From Anaeroplasmataceae bacterium (GTDB taxonomy: Bacteria > Bacillota_I > Bacilli_A > Acholeplasmatales > Anaeroplasmataceae), in NCBI GenBank assembly GCA_020025015.1, contig JAHHSV010000013.1:1-33904 (forward strand): a DNA stretch of 33,904 nucleotides. The letters run 5' to 3'. The notes under the pieces were generated by a model. It was not told where the DNA came from, ran no database searches, and saw only the letters and a program-made list of their open reading frames with translations. This document shows positions 1-7,375 of the stretch, one piece after another. The position numbers and the translations under genes are program-made. Numbering within the stretch: position 1 is the stretch's first letter; each line of letters opens with the position of its first letter.

Positions 1-270
1 CACACACCGATTATTTTATAGTCGTATAGGACACACCGAATAAAAAGGATTACCAGGAAATTCCACTTTTTTGTATTTTTAGAGTATTTTTTATAGAAAA
101 TTTACGCTTATAAATAAAAAATATGTATTTGCTTTATTAGTGGAAAAATAGGGGGGGTAGTCGCAATAGATATGTAGTAGATATGTAGTAGATATGTCAC
201 GTTTTAACATTTTGATATATCTACACATTACTAAAGTAGAATAATAGATATGCCGAAAAGACATATAATC
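1..270. other. AT-rich gene-free left edge
   Basis: I see no credible gene here. The only long open frame, on the minus strand, is a low-complexity stretch without a ribosome site or recognisable protein. The segment holds a 9-nt repeat, ACACACCGA, at 2-10 and 31-39, a run of seven G at about 151-157, and the 11-nt tandem array listed separately. The left edge could be the end of a larger repeat or element that continues outside the window. Confidence 0.5.
167..199 (+). repeat. 11-nt tandem repeat, three copies
   Basis: Three head-to-tail copies of TAGATATGTAG start at 167, 178 and 189; the last differs in its final two bases. A further TAGATATG lies at 246-253. The 11-nt period is about one helical turn, which would suit side-by-side protein binding, but a slippage repeat in AT-rich DNA is an equally simple explanation. 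Confidence 0.7.
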
Positions 271-343
271 GATTAACAAATAACAAAAAAAATTAACAAA
301 TAACAAATAAAATTAACAAATAATTTGAAATATAACAAATAAA
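271..343 (+). repeat. 20-nt tandem operator-like repeats (four)
   Basis: Copies of a TTAACAAATAA-centred unit begin at 271, 291, 311 and 331, exactly 20 nt apart. The first two are nearly identical over 17 nt; the third and fourth keep the AACAAATAA core. The array runs into the promoter of the downstream AlbA_2-type regulator, and the fourth copy lies between the -35 and -10 boxes. A 20-nt spacing is about two helical turns, so the copies face the same side of the DNA. The likely role is a multi-site operator, probably bound by the adjacent gene's own winged-helix domain (inference). Confidence 0.7.
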
Positions 344-353
344 AGCTTATAAT
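325..353 (+). promoter_or_regulatory. Promoter of the AlbA_2 regulator
   Basis: TTGAAA at 325-330 and a perfect TATAAT at 348-353 are separated by 17 nt. A ribosome site AGAGGAG at 361-367 follows, ahead of the ATG at 378. The spacer contains the fourth 20-nt repeat, so a bound repressor would block RNA polymerase. Confidence 0.75.
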
Positions 354-377
354 ATAACTAAGAGGAGATGATCCATT

Positions 378-1796
378 ATGAAAAAAGACTCTGAATTTTA
401 TATGAATTTAAAAGAGGGCTTAAATATTGAAATGAAAAAAGCTGCGGATTCATTACCTAAATCTTTGTGGGAAACTTACTCAAGCTTCGCAAACACAAAT
501 GGTGGTACAATTTATCTAGGTATTGATGAGGGTAATCCAAATATAATTGTTGGTGTGGAAAAAATTAATGAAATAAAAAAAGATTTTTTTACAATACTTA
601 ATAATCCGCAAAAGGTTAATAAAAATATTTTAAAAGAAAACGATTTTCAAATAGTTAATGTTGATGGTAAATGTATTGTCGAAATAAATGTGCCAGAAGC
701 TAATATTTATGATAAGCCAATTTATTTAAATGGAAGTGTTATTAATTCTTATAAAAGAAATTTCGAAGGCGACTTTAAGCTAAATCAAATTGAATTAATT
801 GAAATGATAGATGATGCTAATGTATTAAGTAGAGATGGTTTGGCCAATAAAATGAACTTTGGAATCGAAGCAGTTGATTTAGCAACATTAAATGATTTTA
901 GAGATTCTTTAAACAAAAGTAATCCTAATAATATTTTTATTGATGAGGGTAATGAGGATTTTTTAATAAAATTTGGTTTGATGGTTCCTAATGACAATGG
1001 GAAATATGTGCTAAATAATGCTGGATTATTACTTTTTTCTTATCCTGGATATATTAGACAAATTAATTCGGATTACTTTTTAGATTATCAAGAAAAAAAC
1101 AATTTTGAAGATGATTATTGGACAAATAGAATTACAACTGACGATATAGATTATGTTGGAAATTTATATAATTTTTTCACTAAGGTGTTGAAAGAATTAA
1201 CAAGTAATTTGCCTAAACCCTTTCTGTTAGAAGGAGTTAAAGATTCTGGAGAAGAAAATTTGATATTTATGATGAGAGAAGCATTTCTTAATTCATTGAC
1301 AAACGCAAACTATATATCTGGTTCTGCAATTAAAATAATTAAAACAAAAGATAGAATTGTCTTTAAAAATTCTGGTAAGCTTAAAATTCCATATAAAGAT
1401 GCTATAAAATACGGAAATAGTGATCCTAGAAATAAGACATTGATGAGTGTGTTTAGAAATCTAAAACTATGTGATAGAGGAGGAACAGGACTACCACGTA
1501 TTTTTAAAATTAGTGAAAAGCTTAAATTATATAAGCCAGCATTAGTAGAGGATAGCATTGAAAATACAACAACTCTAACAATTTATTTGAAAACGGATAA
1601 TTATTCTAATGACAATGCTCAAAGTATATTAAATTACTTAAAGAATCATCAAGAATTTATTTCAATATCGCAATTAGCCAATGAATTAAACATTAATCGT
1701 ACAACCACATCAATGATTGTTAATGATTTAATTGATAATGGTATTATAGTTACTAATGGTCAATTAACAAAGGGAAAGAAAATTAAACTTAATTAG
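378..1796 (+). CDS. AlbA_2/ATPase/winged-helix regulator (COG2865-like)
   Basis: This is a putative DNA-binding transcriptional regulator of the family often annotated as AlbA_2-domain or RecG-like ATP-binding protein. Residues about 10-125 form the AlbA_2 (Schlafen-type) domain with the characteristic FANTNGG at 37-43 followed by a glycine-rich IYLGID strand. Residues about 290-400 hold the GHKL-like ATPase module: REAFLNSL in place of the usual REAlvNAlvHrdY, a SGKL turn, and a final DRGGTGLPRIF that fits the E.GTGi.ri motif. The histidine normally in HrdY is not visible. The C-terminus, about 412-470, reads as a winged helix-turn-helix (SISQLANELNINRTTTSMIV). The 472-residue length is normal for the family. 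The start is fixed by AGAGGAG 10 nt upstream. Such genes often sit in defence or mobile regions; ligand and targets are unknown. Autoregulation through the upstream repeats is inferred. Confidence 0.85.
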   Translation: MKKDSEFYMNLKEGLNIEMKKAADSLPKSLWETYSSFANTNGGTIYLGIDEGNPNIIVGVEKINEIKKDFFTILNNPQKVNKNILKENDFQIVNVDGKCIVEINVPEANIYDKPIYLNGSVINSYKRNFEGDFKLNQIELIEMIDDANVLSRDGLANKMNFGIEAVDLATLNDFRDSLNKSNPNNIFIDEGNEDFLIKFGLMVPNDNGKYVLNNAGLLLFSYPGYIRQINSDYFLDYQEKNNFEDDYWTNRITTDDIDYVGNLYNFFTKVLKELTSNLPKPFLLEGVKDSGEENLIFMMREAFLNSLTNANYISGSAIKIIKTKDRIVFKNSGKLKIPYKDAIKYGNSDPRNKTLMSVFRNLKLCDRGGTGLPRIFKISEKLKLYKPALVEDSIENTTTLTIYLKTDNYSNDNAQSILNYLKNHQEFISISQLANELNINRTTTSMIVNDLIDNGIIVTNGQLTKGKKIKLN

Positions 1797-2267
1797 TGTA
1801 TATAACAGAATAACAATTATTTTTTTATGGTATCTATTGTTTAAATACTACCTAATTTAGGTGCAGATTCATGTCTACTATGATGTCTATTTATGATTAA
1901 CTATCCGTCGTTAAATATCTATTTAGAATTTTTTTAAATGTTGGAAATTTAAATTTTATTCTAAAAATTAATCTATTTTGTTTATATATTATATGGATAA
2001 AAATAAATCTTATTCAATTGTGTCCTGAACCAACATATTATATTAATTATGTGAGAAAACCACCTATAATTATTCTTGTCATAACAAATCATTTCCAATA
2101 TGACATATTGGCATATACAAAAACAAAAATATGCCATTTTGTCATACAATACTCGAAACTATATGACAAACATTATAAAATATAGTTGGTGATGATTGGC
2201 ATGGAGTTAAAATTTATGATAAGTCAAAAGAATGATACATATTATATTGAAAAAACACAATAAACAC
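1797..2267. other. Gene-poor regulatory stretch
   Basis: This gap of about 470 nt holds no convincing gene. A 20-codon frame starting with ATG at 2201 and ending at 2263 is possible but has only a weak ribosome site. The part from 2077 to 2168 carries the paired operator-like elements listed separately. The part from 1797 to 2070 is AT-rich and shows nothing I can name. Confidence 0.5.
2077..2168. promoter_or_regulatory. Paired TGTCATA-N15-TATGACA elements
   Basis: TGTCATA at 2077-2083 and TATGACA at 2099-2105 form a 29-bp inverted repeat with a 15-nt centre. The same arrangement recurs exactly at 2140-2146 and 2162-2168, again with 15 nt between. The half-sites of each pair are 22 nt apart, about two helical turns. 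The N15 centres differ in sequence, so selection on the half-sites and their spacing is the simplest reading. In addition, the inner half-sites belong to a wider inverted repeat: 2099-2116 pairs with 2129-2146 with two mismatches. The elements could be operators for the MerR region, or recombinase or replication-protein sites of a lost element. Confidence 0.6.
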
Positions 2268-2298
2268 TTGACCTTAGAGATACTCTAAGGTTTATGAT
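2268..2298 (+). promoter_or_regulatory. MerR-type promoter and operator
   Basis: TTGACC (2268-2273) and TATGAT (2293-2298) are separated by 19 nt, the long spacer typical of MerR-controlled promoters. The spacer is filled by a perfect dyad: ACCTTAGAG at 2271-2279 and CTCTAAGGT at 2283-2291 around a 3-nt ATA centre. An extra half-site CCTTAGA starts at 2301. The downstream gene encodes a MerR protein, so autoregulation is likely. Confidence 0.88.
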
Positions 2299-2319
2299 AG
2301 CCTTAGAAAGGGTGGTTTT

Positions 2320-3189
2320 ATGAATATTAATGAGGTAGAAAAAGTAACTAACATCAGTAAGTACAATATTAGGTTTTATGAAAAAATAGGCTTAATCAAG
2401 CCTAAAAGAAATAAAGCTAATGACTATAGGGATTATAGTGATATTGACATTGAGACTTTAGAGAAAATTAAATTATTTAGACTATTATCTTTTTCCATAG
2501 AGGAAATAGAAAAGATGCTAAAGACTGGCAAGATTCAAAATGTAGAGGAACACATTAATTCATTAAATAGTCAAATAGAAAGTCTAAGTGGAGCTGTTAA
2601 GGTTTGTGAAATGCTTAAAGCTGAAAATGCTATTCAAGATTTAGATACAAAATCATATCTAAATGAAATTAAAAAGCTTGAAAATGAGGGATCTCACTTT
2701 AATAATTTTAAGGATGATTTTAAAGCATACTTAAATTATAAGCAGCTAAAGCAATTTGCGATTACACCTGACTTTCCGGTTCTTAATGAAGATGATGTAA
2801 TTAGAGGCATTGAAGAATATGCGGCAAATAATGATTATGATTTAGAATTTATTTCTAAGTCAATTCAGCCAAAGTTTTATTTAAATGGTTTAAAATTTCA
2901 TGCTTATAAAAGAATAAGAGGAGTACGTATGCATGAGATTGTTTGTGTTTGTGATGAAGAATTAGTAGAACCAGTAATAGCTAAAAAACGAATATTTTTA
3001 ATTAATACTATTTTTTTCTTACCATTTGTTAGCATAATTATCTTGTTTTTTATGCCAACTATAATGATGTATGTGCCTTTGTATATTACAATTCCATTAT
3101 TAATTTTATTAATAGTTTCTGTAATTATTCCAATGGTATTTTTGGTAAAAAGTCGCAGGAAAGCTTTTTCTAATATAAGAAAAAAATAA
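2320..3189 (+). CDS. MerR-family regulator with C-terminal membrane hairpin
   Basis: The first 70 residues are a clear MerR winged-helix domain, with KYNIRFYEKIGLIKPKR, the NDYRDYSD wing and LRLLSFSIEEIEKM-like helices. A dimerising coiled coil follows at about 75-130. Residues about 140-220 are a soluble sensory region I do not recognise. Two hydrophobic segments at about 223-247 and 250-274 form a membrane hairpin, ending in a short basic tail (KSRRKAF). The protein is 289 residues, longer than a minimal MerR (about 110-150). AAAGGGTGG at 2307-2315 precedes the ATG. The promoter is the MerR-type site just upstream, so it probably controls itself. A membrane-tethered MerR would sense an envelope or membrane-soluble signal (inference). 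No drug pump or metal gene lies next to it, so the target is unclear. Confidence 0.85.
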   Translation: MNINEVEKVTNISKYNIRFYEKIGLIKPKRNKANDYRDYSDIDIETLEKIKLFRLLSFSIEEIEKMLKTGKIQNVEEHINSLNSQIESLSGAVKVCEMLKAENAIQDLDTKSYLNEIKKLENEGSHFNNFKDDFKAYLNYKQLKQFAITPDFPVLNEDDVIRGIEEYAANNDYDLEFISKSIQPKFYLNGLKFHAYKRIRGVRMHEIVCVCDEELVEPVIAKKRIFLINTIFFLPFVSIIILFFMPTIMMYVPLYITIPLLILLIVSVIIPMVFLVKSRRKAFSNIRKK

Positions 3190-3218
3190 TAACTAGTAAT
3201 TTAGAATCCATAGCCGTT

Positions 3219-3278
3219 TTAGAATTAAATAAGTAGTGATTAGAAATCCCATTAGCAGGAAAGCTTTTGAAATTTTTC
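3219..3278 (+). repeat. 60-nt direct repeat, copy A
   Basis: This segment matches 8124-8183 in the same orientation with about 7 mismatches over 60 nt and no gap. The match includes an 18-nt exact core, ATTAGAAATCCCATT and flanks. In copy B the right half forms a good hairpin (AAATCCCA with TGGGATTT) followed by T residues. In copy A the right arm has decayed to TGAAATTT, so the hairpin is broken. The repeat lies between the MerR gene and the AbiE-like pseudogenes. Confidence 0.75.
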
Positions 3279-3358
3279 ATTTAATCTTTAATCTTGATAC
3301 ATCAATAAAAAGACTATATCAATATTGAAAAAATATTTCTAAATTTTGAGGCGAGATA

Positions 3359-3912
3359 ATGATATTAGATTATATTGAAAAAACTATGATAAGGGTGAGC
3401 CTATTTTTTTAGATGAGCTACCATGTACATCTAAAGAAGCTCTAAGGCAAAAGATGAAAGCTTTGACAGATGCAGGTCAGCTTATTAGACTATATAATGA
3501 AGTTTATTATAAACCTTATAAAACGATATTAGGAATAGAAGGTAAAATGTCTATAAAGAGATTTATTGAAAAGAAATATCTATATAAAAACAAATCTAGG
3601 AGTGGATATATAAGAGGACTAGGGCTTTACAATAAATATGGATTTACAACTCAAAAACCTTCAGTAATTGAGATTGCATCAAATATGGCAACTACTAAAC
3701 AAAGAGAAGTGGATGTAGATGGCTATAAGATTATCGTCTATAAGCCTCTAGCAGAAATAAATGAGGATAATATTAGTGAAATTAGTGTAGAAGAGGTTAA
3801 ATTTAAGCTTAGAGAATATGCCGACAAAAATTAACTAAGCTTCAGTAAGTTAAAAGAGCTTCTAAAACTATATCCAGACAAGGTTTATAGAAATTTATAC
3901 ATAGAGGATTAA
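3359..3912 (+). pseudogene. AbiEi-like antitoxin (DUF6088 type), disrupted
   Basis: This is a broken antitoxin/transcription-factor gene of an AbiE-like toxin-antitoxin pair. The original start is ATG 3359 with GAGGCGAG just upstream, giving MILDYIEKT. A one-base loss near 3385-3390 then moves the reading frame; the continuation, starting DKGEPIFLDELPCTS when restored, gives the winged-helix part. The open part (3454-3834) carries LYNEVYYKPYKTILGIEGKMS, IEKKYL and YNKYGFTTQKPSVIEIASN, typical of the DUF6088 family. An in-frame TAA at 3832-3834 is followed by matching sequence (SFSKLKELLKLYPDKVYRN) up to the TAA at 3910-3912, so the gene also has a nonsense mutation. Its last stop overlaps the toxin start as TAATG, the usual coupling in this pair. 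Family assignment is from recalled motifs. Confidence 0.8.
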
Positions 3913-4472
3913 TGAATTGGTATAGTGAATATAAAGAATAATGGGAGAAAATAATTGATATCATTTTTGTTCAATTAAAAAGAAATCCATTGATGATAGA
4001 AAAGGATACTATTCAATCATTATTTTTGTATGAATTAAGAAAAAGCAATTTACCATTATATTTTAAGGTGGAACTTCATTATCAAAGGGATAGGATTTAA
4101 TTGATAGATTTTCGGAAGATATAGATTTATCAATGTCTAGGAAAATAACAGCAAAAGAAAAGAAGGATTCTAAGGAGACTATAATTTTAATAGCAAACCA
4201 GTTAGGATTAACGTTAAAAAATCCTAATGAAGTGTTATCACGACATAATTATAATAAATATTTATTTGAATATGAATATTTTTATAGTGATGATATGTTA
4301 GAGTTGATGGTAGAAACAAGCTATTATCAAGTTGCATTTCCTGTTGTTAATTATAAAATTTCAGGATTTGTTGGAGAAAGCCTTTAAACAAAATAATATA
4401 ACGTTGCCGCTAAACTTTGAAGCAATCGAAAAAGGAATAAGTAAAATTATAGAAACTAATATTTTTGATTAA
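3912..4472 (+). pseudogene. AbiEii-like nucleotidyltransferase toxin, disrupted
   Basis: The toxin partner of the upstream gene is broken at several points. Frame 1 from ATG 3912 gives MNWYSEYKE, then TAA, then WEKIIDIIFVQLKRNPLMIEK. A one-base loss near 4061-4067 moves to the frame that reads KGGTSLSKG, the nucleotidyltransferase GG-S motif, followed at once by an in-frame TAG and then LIDRFSEDIDLS, which carries the acidic metal-binding pair. The middle (4133-4387) is open and reads SRKITAKEK through ETSYYQVAFPV. A last shift near 4383-4386 leads into NNITLPLNFEAIEKGIS and a TAA at 4470-4472. The family (AbiEii/AbiGii, DUF1814) transfers nucleotides to tRNA in active members. This copy is also shorter at the C-terminus than full-length members and is surely inactive. 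Confidence 0.82.
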
Positions 4473-4498
4473 TAGTTGGTTTGTTAATCAATAGAAAA

Positions 4499-4548
4499 GT
4501 GGTAGTAGGAAAGTTACAGGTAAAGCTAGGCCTTACTATCACCTTTTT
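4499..4548 (+). terminator. Terminator after AbiE-like pseudogenes
   Basis: GTGGTAGTAGG at 4499-4509 pairs with CCTTACTATCAC at 4531-4542 (one G-U pair and a bulge), followed by a run of five T at 4544-4548. The hairpin isolates the AbiE-like pair from the helicase gene. Confidence 0.7.
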
Positions 4549-4605
4549 GATTTTTGTTATTTAGCTAAATTTATTTTAAAAATAATCATTTATTTAAGCT
4601 ATTAT

Positions 4606-4611
4606 TATAAT
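4606..4611 (+). promoter_or_regulatory. Candidate -10 box for the helicase gene
   Basis: A TATAAT at 4606-4611 lies 64 nt before the helicase ATG in the gap after the terminator. I see no good -35 at the right distance, so this is only a candidate. Confidence 0.35.
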
Positions 4612-4674
4612 GGATGGTTTAAAATAAAAGTAATAGATGAATGATAATTGTTAAATTAAAGCTGGAGGATAGCC

Positions 4675-7332
4675 ATGAATGATAGAGATGAATTAATTAA
4701 ATTAATAAAGTCCTTAAGAGAGGAAAACCAATATTTAAAAAAGCTACTAGCTGACAATAATATTAAAACAGATTTAGCTAAGGGCGAGATAAGGGCTTTA
4801 TCGAGGGATGATAAGATTAATATCTATATGTCTTATTTTAAAGGCCGTGAGGATGTATATGCGTTAAAATATATCAGTAATGGTAAAAAGGGCTATAGTA
4901 AGGTATGTCAAAATAAATTTAAGGTGGGCTGTGACATTTATAATACTCATTGTAAGGGCTGTAGTCTTTTTAAGGGTGCTTCATTGACTCGTGAGGTTTA
5001 CTTTGAGCATTTAAGAAGTAATAATGATATTAAAAATAATAAAGCTATTGGTATATATCCAATGGTTGAAGGTAATAGATGCTATTTTTTGGCAATTGAT
5101 TTTGATGATGAGGGCTTTAAGGAGGCTGCAGTCGCCTATAAAAGAGAATGTGATAAGCTAAATATAGATTCTGTAATTGAAGTGTCACAATCAGGCAGGG
5201 GAGCACATGTTTGGATTTTCTTTGAAAATAGTGTTAAGGCTAGGGATGCTAGGATCCTTGGAGATTATATATTAACTAATACAATAAATAATAATTCTGG
5301 CATTAAATTTAATTCGTATGATAGATTCTTTCCAGCTCAGGATATTATATCTAAGGATGGCTATGGAAGTCTAATAGCATTGCCACTTGAAGGTAATTCA
5401 GTTGCTATTAATAGAACTTCTATGCTAGTCGATGATAGTTTTAATCCGTATTCAAATCAAATAGATACCTTAAGTAAGGTAAAAAAGGTCAGTGATTTAA
5501 AGCTGGCTACAATACTATTAGAGGCTAATAAGACTCATGAGGAGCTAGAAAGTAGCCCAAAGCTTGTTAAAAAATTAAATTTAAAGCCTATAGATTTTAA
5601 TAATTCACTCAATATATTAGTAAGAAATGAAATATTTATATCTAAGGATGGCTTATCTAATAAGGCCTTATCATTCATAAGAAGATTAGGAGTTATCCAT
5701 AATCCTGAATTTTATGATAAGCAGGCTAAAAGAATATCTACCTATGGAATTAGTAGAATAATAGCTCTATATAAGGAGGACTCATCACATATTGGTCTAC
5801 CTAGAGGAGCATTAGATAATTTAATTGAATGCTTAGAGTCAATTGGACTTAAATACAAGCTTATAGATGAAAGAACTTGTGGAACTGATATTGAGGTTAC
5901 ATTTAATGGTGAATTAAGAGAAAACCAAAAGGATGCGGTTGAAACAATAATAGATTATGATAATGGAGTTTTAGTAGCTCCTACAGGTAGTGGTAAGACT
6001 ATAATGGGACTTAATATAATATCGTTGCTTCATAAAAGAACACTTATTCTAGTTGAAAAGACTAATCTATTAGACCAGTGGTGTAAAAGAATTAAGCAGT
6101 TTTTAACCATAAACAAGGATGGTACTGAAATAGAGTGTGGCTATTATACTAGCAGTAAGCATAAGCTTAGTGGTATTATTGATGTAGCAATGATTAGATC
6201 AATTGAAAATGCCTCTGTTTTTGGATCATATGATGTGATTTTAGTTGATGAGGCTCACCATATAGCTAGTAGAGAAAGTGAAAGAATAATAAGAATGTTC
6301 AATGCTAGGTATGTATATGGTTTAACTGCTACAGCTAAAAGATCAGATAAGCTTGAAAAGATAATATTTAAATCAATTGGACCAATAAGATATGAAATGA
6401 GCTCTAACTATAACGAAAGCATTAAAAGAGAGCTTAGAGTAGTATTTACTAAATTTAAGGCTCATGATGAGGTGATAAAAAATAATTCGGATTTAACCAA
6501 GGAATTAGCCCTAGATGAGGAAAGAAATTCATTAATAATAGAAAATGCCCTATTAGAATATGAGAATAGTAGAGGAATATTAATTCTAACTAAAAGAGTT
6601 GATCATATAAAGCTTTTATATGAAAGGCTAGGTAAATTATGTAGTAATGTCTATGCTATTGCCGGAGAATACAGCAAAGAGGAAAAACTAAAATTTAATG
6701 AGGGATTAACAAATTTAAAAAGAAAATATATTATAATTTCTACAGGTCAATATTTAGGTGAGGGCTTTGACTTAGAAACTCTAGATACATTATTCCTCGC
6801 CATGCCAATTAAATGGGAAGGTCTTGTTCAGCAATTTACAGGTAGAATAGAAAGGCTTTGCGTAGGTAAGAGAAGAGTAATGGTATATGACTTTGTGGAT
6901 ATAAAGGTAGGTAGTTTATGTGGTATGTTTAAGGTAAGGCTTCCTAAATATCAAAAGCTCGGATATTCAATTATCAATGAGGATAAGAGAGATGAGCTAA
7001 TTTATTCTAATAATAATTATAAGAAAAAGCTATTTGAGGATATTGAATACTCTAAGAAAATGTCATTACTTGTTAATTTATATAATCAAGAAATATTAGA
7101 CAATTATTTAAATATAGATACTAATATAACTGTTATTACTAATAAGGATATAGTAATACCAGATAATGCTAAGCTTATCAAAAGGGATGCTCCTGCAGAT
7201 ATGATTATAATAGATAGTAAGATAATATGGTATGGAAGCCTTAATCCATTTATTCATAATAAAAGCATAGAAACTATATTAAGGATAGAAGATAGTGAAT
7301 ACGCTAAGGAACTAGAGAGCATAGGTAGCTAA
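4675..7332 (+). CDS. TOTE-type AEP primase / SF2 helicase / PLD-like fusion
   Basis: This is a three-part nucleic-acid enzyme. Residues 5-30 form a short coiled coil. Residues about 45-285 match the archaeo-eukaryotic primase domain annotated for TOTE conflict systems: a possible zinc site of Cys78, 86, 93 and 96, the metal-binding DFD at 142-144, and SGRGAHVWIFF from 173. The basic, aromatic SYDRFFPAQD and GYGSLIALPLEG stretches follow at about 214-240. Residues about 410-745 are a superfamily 2 helicase: Walker A APTGSGKT at 435-442, DEAH at 525-528, TATAKR at 551-556, and motif VI QFTGRIER at 720-727. The tail resembles a phospholipase D repeat (IIIDSKIIWYGSLN at 844-857), but the HxK of its HKD motif is replaced by P840-A-D842. 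GGAGG 8 nt upstream fixes the start. The frame is intact, in contrast with its broken neighbours. The role is probably DNA-directed conflict or defence; the exact mechanism is unknown. Confidence 0.85.
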   Translation: MNDRDELIKLIKSLREENQYLKKLLADNNIKTDLAKGEIRALSRDDKINIYMSYFKGREDVYALKYISNGKKGYSKVCQNKFKVGCDIYNTHCKGCSLFKGASLTREVYFEHLRSNNDIKNNKAIGIYPMVEGNRCYFLAIDFDDEGFKEAAVAYKRECDKLNIDSVIEVSQSGRGAHVWIFFENSVKARDARILGDYILTNTINNNSGIKFNSYDRFFPAQDIISKDGYGSLIALPLEGNSVAINRTSMLVDDSFNPYSNQIDTLSKVKKVSDLKLATILLEANKTHEELESSPKLVKKLNLKPIDFNNSLNILVRNEIFISKDGLSNKALSFIRRLGVIHNPEFYDKQAKRISTYGISRIIALYKEDSSHIGLPRGALDNLIECLESIGLKYKLIDERTCGTDIEVTFNGELRENQKDAVETIIDYDNGVLVAPTGSGKTIMGLNIISLLHKRTLILVEKTNLLDQWCKRIKQFLTINKDGTEIECGYYTSSKHKLSGIIDVAMIRSIENASVFGSYDVILVDEAHHIASRESERIIRMFNARYVYGLTATAKRSDKLEKIIFKSIGPIRYEMSSNYNESIKRELRVVFTKFKAHDEVIKNNSDLTKELALDEERNSLIIENALLEYENSRGILILTKRVDHIKLLYERLGKLCSNVYAIAGEYSKEEKLKFNEGLTNLKRKYIIISTGQYLGEGFDLETLDTLFLAMPIKWEGLVQQFTGRIERLCVGKRRVMVYDFVDIKVGSLCGMFKVRLPKYQKLGYSIINEDKRDELIYSNNNYKKKLFEDIEYSKKMSLLVNLYNQEILDNYLNIDTNITVITNKDIVIPDNAKLIKRDAPADMIIIDSKIIWYGSLNPFIHNKSIETILRIEDSEYAKELESIGS

Positions 7333-7375
7333 GGTATGAAAGTCTATTAAAATAAAGGAGTAAGGGAAAGAGTAA

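Noticed and set aside
91..306. Minus-strand open frame of 71 codons at the left edge
   Set aside because: It is low-complexity AT-rich sequence across the repeat arrays, with no ribosome site and no protein-like pattern.
271..343. CRISPR array
   Set aside because: The repeats are 20-nt tandem units without unique spacers and there are no cas genes.
2201..2263. 20-codon peptide gene downstream of the paired operators
   Set aside because: It has only a weak ribosome site, an ordinary AT-rich composition and no recognisable feature; chance cannot be excluded.
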